A DNA stretch of 36,249 nt from Actinomycetes bacterium (GTDB lineage: Bacteria; Actinomycetota; Thermoleophilia; Solirubrobacterales; Solirubrobacteraceae): contig JAEYAL010000202.1 in the NCBI GenBank assembly GCA_023404805.1, positions 1 to 36,249 on the forward strand, given 5' to 3'. The notes below the pieces were generated by a model, which searched no databases, was not told where the DNA came from, and saw only the letters and a program-made list of their open reading frames with translations. The translations under genes were made by a program, and so were the position numbers. Shown piece after piece: positions 6,464 to 13,618 of this stretch; positions within the stretch are counted from its first letter, which is position 1, and every line of letters begins with the position of its first letter.

Positions 6464-7657
6464 GTGCCGTTGCGTCTGCTGATCCTCACCTGGGAATACC
6501 CGCCGATCGTCGAAGGCGGGTTGGCCCGGCATGTCTGCAAGCTCGCGGAGGCGCTCGCCCGCCGCGGCAACGAGGTGCACGTCCTCACGCGCGGCGATCG
6601 CGCGCTGCCCGAGACGGCCGTCCAGAGCGGCGTCCATGTGCACCGCGTCCCCGAGCCGTCGCGCCCGCGCGACCTCGATGAGTTCGTGGCGTGGATCGAG
6701 CACATGAACGACGACATGCTCGCCGCCGGCCGCGCGCTCGAGGCCGAGCTGTCGTTTGACGTCGTCCACGGCCACGACTGGCTCGTCGCCCGGGCCGGCA
6801 AGGCGCTGGCCAAGGACATCGGCGCGCCCTGGGTCGTGACGGTCCACGCGACCGAGCATGGGCGCCACCAGGGCTGGGTCGAGAACTACCCGCAGTCGCA
6901 CATCCACGGCGTCGAGCGGTGGATGACCCACGACGCGACGCGCGTCATCGCCTGCTCGCATTACATGCAGGAGCACTGCGCCGAGATCTTCGAGATCGAC
7001 CCGGGCCGGATCGACGTCATCCCGAACGGCATCGACCCGACCGACCTGCGCCCGCTCCCCGACCTCGCCGAGTACCGCGCGCGGTTCGCAGCGCCCGACG
7101 AGCGGCTCGTGATCCTCGCCGGCCGCCTCGTCTACGAGAAGGGCTTCCAGCTTGCGCTCGAGGCCCTGCCCGGGATCATCGACGACCTCGGCAAGGTCCG
7201 CTTTGTCGTCGCCGGCTCCGGCACCCACGAGGACGAGCTCAAGACCCAGGCGAGCCAGCTCGGCTTGGACGACCACGGCACCTTCCTGGGCTGGGTCGAC
7301 GACATGCAGCTCCACTCGCTGTACGCCGTGGCCGACCTCTGCATCATCCCGTCGATCTACGAGCCGTTCGGGCTCGTCGCGCTCGAAGCGATGGCGTCCG
7401 GCTGCGTCTGCATCGTCGCCGACACGGGCGGCCTGCGCGAGATCGTGCCCGAGACCGCCGGCCTGCGCTTCACCGCCCGCGACCCGCAGGCGCTGCGCGT
7501 CGCCGTCGAACGCGCCCTCACCGACGCCGACCTGCGCGCGGAGCTCGTCGAGGAAGCCCGCGAGCACGTGCGGCGCTTCGACTGGGACGAGATCGCCGAC
7601 CACACCCTCGCGCTCTACGCGGGGCTCCTCGGCACCAGCGCCCTCGCGCTCGACTAG
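6464..7657 (+). CDS. GT4 family alpha-glucosyltransferase (glycogen synthase-like, Rv3032 type)
   Basis: A 397-residue GT-B fold enzyme. The N-terminal domain opens LLILTWEYPPIVEGGLARHV (acceptor and loop glycine region), VVHGHDW and VVTVHATEHGRH; the C-terminal domain has ILAGRLVYEKGFQLALEAL and the E-x7-E retaining motif EPFGLVALE (Glu300, Glu308). It is predicted to elongate an alpha-1,4-glucan from a nucleotide-glucose donor. The start is GTG at 6464, 7 nt after the branching-enzyme stop, so the two are cotranscribed. The methyltransferase/branching enzyme/GT4 triad matches the mycobacterial MGLP cluster. Confidence 0.9.
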   Translation: MPLRLLILTWEYPPIVEGGLARHVCKLAEALARRGNEVHVLTRGDRALPETAVQSGVHVHRVPEPSRPRDLDEFVAWIEHMNDDMLAAGRALEAELSFDVVHGHDWLVARAGKALAKDIGAPWVVTVHATEHGRHQGWVENYPQSHIHGVERWMTHDATRVIACSHYMQEHCAEIFEIDPGRIDVIPNGIDPTDLRPLPDLAEYRARFAAPDERLVILAGRLVYEKGFQLALEALPGIIDDLGKVRFVVAGSGTHEDELKTQASQLGLDDHGTFLGWVDDMQLHSLYAVADLCIIPSIYEPFGLVALEAMASGCVCIVADTGGLREIVPETAGLRFTARDPQALRVAVERALTDADLRAELVEEAREHVRRFDWDEIADHTLALYAGLLGTSALALD

Positions 7658-7884
7658 TCCGCACCCGCCGGCTCCGCGGCGCGGCAAGAGCTGCCCGGCC
7701 GGGTGCTGATGCGCCAGAAGGCGGTCCGGCGGCCGCTGCATGTGATCGCCCGGAATGCCCGTGCCCAGGCTGGTCCGAAAGCCGCACGTAGCGGGAAAAT
7801 CCGAGTGTGAAGGCGGTCACATACGCTCAGTTTCGGGCCCCTCCGCGCCGATGGGCTCGTTAGGGTACGAACCCGAACCAAGCA

Positions 7885-8022
7885 TCGACGCCGAGTCGCC
7901 GCACCACGCGGCGAACGGGGGAACCACCGGATCTGCACCCCCATGCAGCTCCAGGGGCGAATCGCCAGCGAGCTGGCGTAGCGCGAAAGCGCGAGCCCGG
8001 CAGCTAACCCCGTAGGCGACAC
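7885..8022 (+). ncRNA. ydaO/yuaA-type c-di-AMP riboswitch
   Basis: Within the 369-bp gap before the Rpf-domain gene are the conserved elements of the ydaO class in order: CGACGCCGAGTCGCCGC, GCGAACGGGGGAACC, GGGGCGAATC, and the 3' block CCGGCAGCTAACCCCGTAGG closed by GCG. The 5' CGCC can pair with the terminal GGCG as P1. Such riboswitches sense cyclic di-AMP and in actinobacteria control wall hydrolases including Rpf proteins (established knowledge). The ATG of the Rpf gene lies only 5 nt downstream of P1, so control of translation initiation is possible. A TAGGGT -10-like box is at 7861-7866. Bases 7658-7860 show no gene. Confidence 0.88.
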
Positions 8023-8026
8023 CCGC

Positions 8027-8794
8027 ATGATCGCTTCCCCCCAACACGCTGCGCTGACGCGCACCTACGCCCAAAGCGCCTCGCTGCGCCCGCTGGCGAT
8101 GCTCGCCGCCCTCGCGGCGGCGATCGCCGTCGCGTTCGCTGGGGCCCCGGCCGCGCACGCAGCCCAAGGCGGGGTCTCCGTCAGCTCGTCGAGCTCCACG
8201 ACGACCAAGAAGGCCAAGGGCGCCGCGTCCGACGACGCCCCTGCGGTCAAGCCGAAGTCGGTGTCCAAGCCGCAGCTCAAGCGCGCCCAGGCGCTGCTGC
8301 GCCTCTCCGCCACCGGCACCCACGACGCCGCCACCCGCAAGGTCGTCAAGCGCTTCCAGCGCTACCGCGGCATCGCCACCAGCGGCATCGTCGACCTCGC
8401 CACCTACCTGCAGATCAAGGACGCCTTCGCGCTCCTGGAGACCGGCGGAGTCGGCATCGCCGACGCCGACACCACCGCGCCCGCAGACGGCGGCGGCGCC
8501 ACCACCGGCGACGGCGTCGCACCCGTCTTCGTCCTGCCGCCCAACGTCGCCCCGATCACGCCCCAAGAGCGCGACATCCTCGACAAGATCGCCCAGTGCG
8601 AATCCAAGGGCGACCCCAAGATCGTCTCCGCCAACGGCCTCTACCGCGGCAAGTACCAGTTCGACCGCGCGACCTGGAAGACCGTCGGCGGCACCGGCGA
8701 CCCCGCCGCCGCCAGCGAAGAAGAGCAGGATCAGCGCGCTGCCATCCTGCTCCGCCAGCGCGGCACGGCTCCCTGGCCCGTCTGCGGCCTCTAA
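8027..8794 (+). CDS. Secreted Rpf-like transglycosylase with peptidoglycan-binding domain
   Basis: A 255-residue exported protein. The signal peptide is about 1-46, with hydrophobic core MLAALAAAIAVAFAG and cleavage near AAHAA. A Ser/Thr/Lys linker follows, then a peptidoglycan-binding-1-like helical domain (about 78-135, with KRFQRYRGI) and a C-terminal resuscitation-promoting-factor domain (about 183-255: DKIAQCESKGDPK, GLYRGKYQFDRATWKTVGGTGDP, WPVCG). The catalytic glutamate would be Glu192 in CES, and the two Rpf cysteines are present. It cleaves peptidoglycan glycan strands in growth and resuscitation (family knowledge). It is preceded directly by a c-di-AMP riboswitch, the typical arrangement for Rpf genes. 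Confidence 0.9.
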   Translation: MIASPQHAALTRTYAQSASLRPLAMLAALAAAIAVAFAGAPAAHAAQGGVSVSSSSSTTTKKAKGAASDDAPAVKPKSVSKPQLKRAQALLRLSATGTHDAATRKVVKRFQRYRGIATSGIVDLATYLQIKDAFALLETGGVGIADADTTAPADGGGATTGDGVAPVFVLPPNVAPITPQERDILDKIAQCESKGDPKIVSANGLYRGKYQFDRATWKTVGGTGDPAAASEEEQDQRAAILLRQRGTAPWPVCGL

Positions 8795-8842
8795 GCCGCA
8801 GACTTCAACGGGTCCAGCGGCACGGACCGATACGGTGCGCGC

Positions 8843-9505
8843 GTGACCGCTGACGGACACGAGGCGTTTCGGGCGACCGTCACCGGCCGCGTGCAGGGTG
8901 TCGGGTTTCGGGCCTCCACCGTTGATGCGGCACTTGCCGCCGGCGTGCTCGGCTGGGTCCGCAACCAGGACGACGGCAGCGTGCTCGTGCACGCCGAGGG
9001 GCCACCGGACGCGCTGAAGCAGCTCGTCGCGTTCCTCGGGACGGGGCCCGCTGGCGCGACCGTCGACGACGTCGAGCTCGTCGGCGTCAAGGTCGAAGGC
9101 CACGAGCAGTTCGCGGTGCGCGGCGAGCCCGCTGGCCGGTTCGCCGTCGAGCAGGTCGTCGGCGACCGGCTGTCGTTCACCCTTGGGCTCCAGGTCGACG
9201 GCGCGATGCGCTGGTGGCGCGTTCCGAAGGAGCCGTCGATGAACCCCGCCGACAAACGCATGGCCTTCGAGCTCGACGCCGCTGACGTGCATGAGGCCGG
9301 CGTCGGCGTGACGATCTGGGACGAAGGCGCCTACGAGCAAGGCGGCCGCGTCGCCTGGCCCGAGGCGATCGACCGCGGCCACGCCGTGTTCGTGCTCCAC
9401 GGCAAACAGCTCCGCGGCGGTTTCGCGCTCCAGCGCACCCGCTCAGGCGGCGCCCACCCGCAGTGGCTGCTCATCAAGCGCCGCGACGCCGACGCGCAAG
9501 GCTGA
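8843..9505 (+). CDS. Acylphosphatase fused to a degenerate LigD-type 3'-phosphoesterase domain
   Basis: 220 residues. Residues 8-95 are a complete acylphosphatase: VTGRVQGVGFR with Arg23 and GWVRN with Asn41, the two catalytic residues at their canonical positions. Residues about 99-215 align by eye with the polymerase-ligase LigD phosphoesterase domain: F-V-x-x, VDGAMRWWRVPKEPSMNPADKRMAFEL, VTIWDEGAYE, HGKQLRGGFALQRTR and HPQWLLIKRRD all have clear counterparts. But the catalytic LHYDxR motif is replaced by LSFTLG (110-115), the upstream QKH histidine is Val, and the FEGxIPxGxYGAG loop is missing. The C-domain should therefore be inactive as a nuclease/phosphatase and may be a binding module. 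The start is GTG at 8843. I do not know this fusion from described proteins. Confidence 0.8.
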   Translation: MTADGHEAFRATVTGRVQGVGFRASTVDAALAAGVLGWVRNQDDGSVLVHAEGPPDALKQLVAFLGTGPAGATVDDVELVGVKVEGHEQFAVRGEPAGRFAVEQVVGDRLSFTLGLQVDGAMRWWRVPKEPSMNPADKRMAFELDAADVHEAGVGVTIWDEGAYEQGGRVAWPEAIDRGHAVFVLHGKQLRGGFALQRTRSGGAHPQWLLIKRRDADAQG

Positions 9506-9512
9506 GCACCTG

Positions 9513-9884
9513 ATGCCCGAAGGCGCCCGCCGCGTCGCACTGGCCACGGTCGCCGCCTGCACGGTCCTGGGGCTCGGCGCCGCGCTGCTCCCCTGGATCT
9601 CCGACCTCGTCGGCCAGGACTGCACCGCAGCGTTCTACGCCGAGTACTACCCAGACCTGTGGCGCAAACTCGCGCTCGGCGCCGTCGGCCTGGTTTGCGC
9701 CGCCGCGGCGGTCGCAGCGGCGTGGGGCGGCTGGATGATCGCGACCGACCGCGTCACCAAGCGCCGAACGATCGCGGTGGCGGCCGGTGCCGCGTGCCTC
9801 GTCGCCGCCTACGTCGCCGCCCCTGCGGACGCGCTCGCCGTCGACGACGCCGGCAGTTTCAGCTGCTACATCACCGGCGGCTGA
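9513..9884 (+). CDS. Small hypothetical membrane protein
   Basis: A 123-residue protein, probably with three membrane segments (about 8-28, 52-75 and 83-103) and two short external cysteine-containing stretches (GQDCTAAFYAEYYPDLW, SFSCYITGG). No family is recognised. It begins 7 nt after the acylphosphatase-fusion stop and is probably cotranscribed with it. The start is the ATG at 9513; no strong Shine-Dalgarno is visible. Confidence 0.65.
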   Translation: MPEGARRVALATVAACTVLGLGAALLPWISDLVGQDCTAAFYAEYYPDLWRKLALGAVGLVCAAAAVAAAWGGWMIATDRVTKRRTIAVAAGAACLVAAYVAAPADALAVDDAGSFSCYITGG

Positions 9885-9894
9885 CGGCCCGCCG
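9875..9894. terminator. Short hairpin at the convergent gene ends
   Basis: CGGCGG and CCGCCG form a 6-bp stem with an 8-nt loop that includes the stop of the plus-strand membrane protein. It lies between that gene and the convergent acyltransferase. There is no T tract, so the call is weak. Confidence 0.3.
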
Positions 9895-9946
9895 AGCCAC
9901 CTTGGCGATCGACTTGGGGCGGCCTCGGAAGGCGCGCCGCCGAACG

Positions 9947-10624
9947 TCAGTCGACCCAGTGCATCCGCTGCGGCGCATCCCGCAGCCGGATCACCTTCGC
10001 CGGCGCGCCAACGGCGACGGCGTTGTCAGGCAGGTCCTTCGTGACGACGGCATAGGTGCCGACGATCGCGTTGTCGCCCGTCGTCGTCCCTCGCAGGAAG
10101 CATGCGCCGTACCCGACCCACACGTTGTGGCCGACGCGCACCGGCCGCGAATAGAGGCCCTGCTGGCGGATCGGCGTCTCGATCAGCATCACGGCGTGGT
10201 CGAAGTCGATGAACATCGAGCGGTCGGCCACGATGCACTCGCGGCCCAAGCTGATCGACTCATACGTCGAGAAGGTGCACTCCTGCCCGACGACCGTCTT
10301 GGCGCCGATCTCCAGGCGGCCGGCGTGGACCCGCAGCTTGGAGTCGTCGCCGACCCACGACCAGCGCCCGAGCGACACGACCGCGCCCTCCGAGACCTCG
10401 AACTTGACCCGCTTGCCGATGAAGCACGGCCCATCGGTCTGCAGGCGCTTGCCGAGCACCACGCGCCACTTGAAGTACCGCACCATCGCCGCGATGTAGT
10501 TCGGCTTGATCAGGTGGTTCTTCGCTGCGAAGCGGACGAAGGTGAGCACGCCGCCGTGCAGCGGGGGAGGGGCCAGGCGCGGCCAGTCCATCGGCGCGTC
10601 GGTCTGCGGCGGCTCCTCCTGCAC
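9947..10624 (-). CDS. Hexapeptide-repeat (left-handed beta-helix) acyltransferase
   Basis: A 225-residue protein with repeated hexad-type strands (IGKRVKFEV, VVSLGRWSWVGDD, LEIGAKTVVGQ, ISLGRECIVADRS, VRVGHNVWVGYGACFLRGTTTGDNAIVG) and a typical end: VTKDLPDNAVAVGAPAKVIR. A catalytic histidine candidate is in DFDHAV, and GHNVWVG is the usual acetyl-CoA-site region. The start is GTG at 10624, with Shine-Dalgarno GGGAGG 5 nt upstream, rather than the upstream open frame to 10675. The acceptor is unknown. Mycobacterial MGLP loci also contain an acyltransferase of this fold near the GH57/GT4 pair, so acylation of the same polysaccharide is possible (inference). Confidence 0.85.
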   Translation of the reverse strand: MQEEPPQTDAPMDWPRLAPPPLHGGVLTFVRFAAKNHLIKPNYIAAMVRYFKWRVVLGKRLQTDGPCFIGKRVKFEVSEGAVVSLGRWSWVGDDSKLRVHAGRLEIGAKTVVGQECTFSTYESISLGRECIVADRSMFIDFDHAVMLIETPIRQQGLYSRPVRVGHNVWVGYGACFLRGTTTGDNAIVGTYAVVTKDLPDNAVAVGAPAKVIRLRDAPQRMHWVD

Positions 10625-10722
10625 AGTCACCTCCCGATGGTCCCACAGGGCTGCGCGCCGCGCCCGCCGGGCCACGCCCAGCGTGCAGCCGCCCGCGGCA
10701 CCCGCCCTGCGATCATGAGGCC

Positions 10723-11673
10723 ATGCCGTCCGACCAGCCCCTCGCCCAGCGCCTGCTCGACGGGGACCGGCGCGCCCTGGCCCGCGCGATCTCGCTCGTC
10801 GAGCGCAACGACCCGGCTGGCTGGGAGCTGGTCCGCGAGGTCTACCCGGCCACCGGCCAGGCGCAGCTGCTCGGCATCACGGGGCCGCCCGGCGCCGGCA
10901 AGTCGACGCTGGTCGGCGCGCTCGCCACGCATTGGCGCGCACAGGACGACACCGTCGGGGTGCTGTCGGTCGACCCCTCGTCGCCGTTCACGCAGGGCGC
11001 CCTCCTCGGCGACCGCATCCGCCTGACCGAGCACTTCCTCGACCCTGGCGTCTTCATCCGCTCGATGGCCAACCGCGGGGCCCTCGGCGGGCTCTCCGAA
11101 GCCGCGCTGCAAGCCGCGCTGCTGATGGACGCCGCCGGCCGCGACCACGTCCTGATCGAGACCGTCGGCGTCGGCCAAGCCGAGGTCGACATCATCAACC
11201 ACGCCGACACCATCGTCCTCGTGCTGATCCCCGGCTCCGGCGACTCGATCCAGGCGCTCAAGGCGGGCGTCATGGAGATCCCGGACATCATCGTCGTGAA
11301 CAAGGCCGACCATCCGATGGCGCAGACGATGATCCGCGAGGTCAAGTCGGTCCTCGCGCTCGGCCACAGCCGCGACCTGGAGTGGCAGCCGCCGGTCATC
11401 CCGACGATGGCCGTCGACGGCACCGGCATCCCCGAGCTCGTCGCCCAGCTCGACGCCCACGGCAAACACCTCGCCGACTCCGGCCAGCTCGAGGAGCGCC
11501 GGCTGGCGAACCTGCGCAAGGAGGTCCTCGCGATCGCGACGCTCCGCCTGCGCGCTGAGCTCGAGCGCTCGCTCGCGGCCGACCCGGCCCTCGGCGCGCT
11601 CCTCGACCAGGTCGCGGGCCGTACCCTGGACCCGGCCAGCGCCGCCACTGAACTGCTGGCCGCGCGGGCCTAG
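10723..11673 (+). CDS. meaB: MeaB/ArgK-type G3E GTPase (B12-mutase chaperone)
   Basis: A 316-residue protein of family-typical length. The P-loop is GPPGAGKST (54-62), followed by VLSVDPSSPFTQGALLGDRIR, FIRSMANRGALGGLSEAA, the switch segment IETVGVGQAEVDI, and the guanine-specificity motif NKAD. MeaB proteins protect and load adenosylcobalamin-dependent acyl-CoA mutases. No mutase gene is in the window, so it acts on a partner encoded elsewhere. The ATG at 10723 is divergent from the acyltransferase and about 100 bp away. Confidence 0.93.
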   Translation: MPSDQPLAQRLLDGDRRALARAISLVERNDPAGWELVREVYPATGQAQLLGITGPPGAGKSTLVGALATHWRAQDDTVGVLSVDPSSPFTQGALLGDRIRLTEHFLDPGVFIRSMANRGALGGLSEAALQAALLMDAAGRDHVLIETVGVGQAEVDIINHADTIVLVLIPGSGDSIQALKAGVMEIPDIIVVNKADHPMAQTMIREVKSVLALGHSRDLEWQPPVIPTMAVDGTGIPELVAQLDAHGKHLADSGQLEERRLANLRKEVLAIATLRLRAELERSLAADPALGALLDQVAGRTLDPASAATELLAARA

Positions 11674-11679
11674 AACGAC

Positions 11680-11707
11680 GAAGACCCCGCTGGCAAGCGA
11701 GGTCTTC
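11680..11707. terminator. Intrinsic-type hairpin after meaB, convergent with fliC
   Basis: GAAGACCCCGCT and AGCGAGGTCTTC pair over 12 positions with one mismatch around a GGCA loop, 7 nt after the meaB stop. The plus strand continues GAAATCTTG with no clean T run. It separates meaB from the flagellar region. Confidence 0.7.
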
Positions 11708-11802
11708 GAAATCTTGAGTCGCTTTCCTGACGCGGCTATCGCGCCGCAGATCTCGTTCGTGGGCGACTGGTTTAGGCCGCCAGGCCGGGCCAGTTGCGCG
11801 CG

Positions 11803-11829
11803 GACGGGAGATGCAAGCGAGAGCCCGTC
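11803..11829 (-). terminator. Possible hairpin downstream of fliC
   Basis: GACGGG and CCCGTC form a 6-bp stem with a 15-nt loop, 12 nt beyond the flagellin stop on the minus strand. It is weak and has no T tract, but the position fits a 3' structure on the fliC mRNA. Confidence 0.3.
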
Positions 11830-11840
11830 AGGGAAAGTGA

Positions 11841-12644
11841 CTAGCCCTGCAGGAGCTGTAGAACGCCCTGGTTGCTTTGGTTGGCCTGCGCGAGCATGGC
11901 CGTGCCGGACTGCTGCAGGATGTCGAGGCGGGTCTTGTTGACCAGCTCCTGCGCCATGTCGACGTCGCGGATGCGCGACTCGGCGGCGACCAGGTTCTCG
12001 TGGTAGGTCGAGATCGAGTTGACCGTGTACTCCATGCGGTTCTGGACCGCGCCGAAGACCGCACGCTGATCGGACACCGCGTTGATGGCGTTGTCGATCT
12101 CGGTCAGGTCGGTGGCCGCGCCGAGGGAGTACCAGGCGGTGCCGATGGCGGAACCGAGGCTGATCGTGGGAGCCGAGACGACTTCGCCGTCGTTGGCGCC
12201 GATCTGGAACGTCACCGTGCCGGCGGCGTTGAGCACCTTCGTGCCGTTGAAGGCGGTCTGCGAGCCAATCCGCTCGATCTCCGATGCCAGCTGGTTGACC
12301 TCCGACTGAATTGCGGTCCGGTCCGTCGTGCTGAGCGATCCATTCTTGTACTGCACGGTGAGCTCGCGAGCTCGCTGCAGCATCGAGTGCACCTCGGCGA
12401 GTGAGCCTTCAGCCGTCTGCACCATGGAGATGCCGTCGGCGGCGTTGAGCTTCGCCTGGGCGAGGCCGCGGATCTGGCCGCGCATGCGCTCGGAGATGGA
12501 GAGGCCGGCGGCGTCGTCGGCGGCGGAGTTCACCCGGTAGCCCGACGAAAGCCGCTGCATCGACTTCGAGGCCTGGTCTGCCGTGTGCGTGAGATTGCGG
12601 TGCGCTGAGAGCGCTTCCACGTTGTGTTGAATCCTGAGGGACAT
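11841..12644 (-). CDS. fliC: Flagellin
   Basis: A 267-residue flagellin. The N-terminal D0/D1 region is RIQHNVEALSAHRNL, LSSGYRVNSAADDAAGLSI and MVQTAEGSLAEVHSMLQR. The short middle (about 140-185) is the only variable part, and the C-terminal D1/D0 helix has RAVFGAVQNRMEYTVNSI, ESRIRDVDMAQELV and ending NQGVLQLLQG. It is compact, like other Gram-positive flagellins. The ATG at 12644 has the AAGGA Shine-Dalgarno inside a hairpin (see 12639-12654). It has its own sigma-28-like promoter just after csrA. Secretion would be assisted by FliS, capping by FliD, and glycosylation possibly by the GT at 19617. Confidence 0.96.
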   Translation of the reverse strand: MSLRIQHNVEALSAHRNLTHTADQASKSMQRLSSGYRVNSAADDAAGLSISERMRGQIRGLAQAKLNAADGISMVQTAEGSLAEVHSMLQRARELTVQYKNGSLSTTDRTAIQSEVNQLASEIERIGSQTAFNGTKVLNAAGTVTFQIGANDGEVVSAPTISLGSAIGTAWYSLGAATDLTEIDNAINAVSDQRAVFGAVQNRMEYTVNSISTYHENLVAAESRIRDVDMAQELVNKTRLDILQQSGTAMLAQANQSNQGVLQLLQG

Positions 12645-12654
12645 ATCCGTCCTT
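12639..12654 (-). promoter_or_regulatory. Predicted CsrA-binding hairpin over the fliC Shine-Dalgarno and start codon
   Basis: On the fliC mRNA the segment GGACGGAUAUGUCC folds as GGAC/GUCC closing a six-base loop GGAUAU. It therefore shows GGA in a loop, the classical CsrA determinant, and includes the Shine-Dalgarno AAGGA (12650-12654) and the AUG (12642-12644). A second GGA (AUCAGGACG) lies about 15 nt further upstream. In Bacillus, CsrA blocks hag translation at such a site and FliW relieves it; csrA and fliW are the adjacent genes here. Confidence 0.7.
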
Positions 12655-12724
12655 GGTTCGTCCTGATCGAGGTAGGGGGTTGGTTGGTTCCGGTTTGGCT
12701 GAATGGACCAGCCGCTCGACCATG

Positions 12725-12750
12725 TCGTCGGCAGTCCCGTTCAAAGTTGA
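12725..12750 (-). promoter_or_regulatory. Sigma-28-like promoter of fliC
   Basis: Minus strand: TCAA (12747-12750), 14 nt, GCCGACGA (12725-12732), against the sigma-D/WhiG type consensus TAAA-N14-16-GCCGATAA. It starts 7 bp after the csrA stop and leaves an ~80-nt leader before the fliC ATG. The same TCAA/GCCGAY pair precedes flgG, flgF and the glycosyltransferase. Confidence 0.65.
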
Positions 12751-12757
12751 AGCTCGG

Positions 12758-13093
12758 CTACGACGCCTCTGGCGCGCGAACCGTGGTCCTCGCTGCTGTC
12801 TTCGGCTGTTCTGGCACCGTTCGCACACCCGTACGGACGGATGGACGAGGACTGGTGCCATCAGTGGACGCATTGACCGGAGCGGCGGGCTCCGGAAGCT
12901 TGGTCGGAGCGGACTGGGCGGCGGCGGCGTTCTCCGCGCGGACGGCCTCCCAGATCTCCTCGCGGTAGACCGGGACCGAGCGCGGAGCCCGGATGCCGAT
13001 GCGGACGCTTGACCCCGAGACCTCCATCACCTCGAGGACGACGTCCTCTCCGATGATGATCTTCTCGCCGATCTTGCGGGTGATGTTGAGCAT
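12758..13093 (-). CDS. csrA: Carbon storage regulator CsrA with a long C-terminal tail
   Basis: A 111-residue protein. Residues 1-52 are a normal CsrA (LNITRKIGEKIIIGEDV, VRIGIRAPRSVPVYREEIWEAV) with the RNA-contacting Arg44 in YREEI. About 55 further residues are Ala/Pro/Thr-rich and probably disordered; CsrA is usually 60-75 residues. Shine-Dalgarno GGGAGGAA precedes the ATG. It binds GGA-containing hairpins to repress translation, and the likely target is the fliC leader directly downstream. FliW, encoded just upstream in the same operon, is its expected antagonist. The tail could modulate FliW binding (inference). Confidence 0.93.
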   Translation of the reverse strand: MLNITRKIGEKIIIGEDVVLEVMEVSGSSVRIGIRAPRSVPVYREEIWEAVRAENAAAAQSAPTKLPEPAAPVNASTDGTSPRPSVRTGVRTVPEQPKTAARTTVRAPEAS

Positions 13094-13126
13094 GGGCAGT
13101 TCCTCCCTGGATGCGCTGGCGCGCGC

Positions 13127-13600
13127 TCAGGCAGCGCTGGCCGAGGCCGAGGAGGTCCCGGCGGAGGCAGCTGGATCGGAGGGCGGGAACAGCGGCGCGC
13201 GGACGGGCGCGGCCGGTGCTTCGTTGATGACCTGGAAGCCGCGGCCTCCGGCGATCAGGATGGGAGCGCGGAGGTTCACGGAGCAGTCCGCCGGATCGTC
13301 GCTGGCGCGCACGGTCACGTAGACCGCCGTCTCGTCGTCGCTGGTGAGGCCGATGCGCTCGGCTTCGCCGTCGCTGATCTCGACCGCGTAGTCGACGAAC
13401 ACCGGCCACGGGCTCATGACCGGCAGGGCGAACGTCGGGTCGTCGAGCGAGTGGAGCCAGACGAACGCGCTGCCCTCGCCCTGCGAGAGCAAGGCGTAGC
13501 GGTGGCTGTCGATGCCGATGAGGCCGTGCGGAAACTCGATGACGCCGTCGTCGGCGATCTCGACGGTTCCAAACCGCGCGCTGTTGAGAGTGATTGGCAT
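13127..13600 (-). CDS. fliW: Flagellar assembly factor FliW
   Basis: A 157-residue protein with the FliW pattern FGTVEIADDGVIEFPHGLIGID at the start, WLHSLDDPTFALPVMSPWPVF and an AVYVTVRASDDPADCSVNLRAPILI strand set. It has an Ala/Pro/Ser tail of about 30 residues. FliW binds free flagellin or CsrA; when flagellin is exported, FliW sequesters CsrA and lets fliC be translated. It sits between flgL and csrA in the operon, the common order in FliW-containing bacteria. Confidence 0.95.
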   Translation of the reverse strand: MPITLNSARFGTVEIADDGVIEFPHGLIGIDSHRYALLSQGEGSAFVWLHSLDDPTFALPVMSPWPVFVDYAVEISDGEAERIGLTSDDETAVYVTVRASDDPADCSVNLRAPILIAGGRGFQVINEAPAAPVRAPLFPPSDPAASAGTSSASASAA

Positions 13601-13618
13601 AGGAGAGCTTCCCTTTCC

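Noticed and set aside
7817..7850. Third copy of the ECF promoter motif (GGTCACATAC)
   Set aside because: The -35-like block is similar, but the GGCGAGGTAT block is absent at the required distance.
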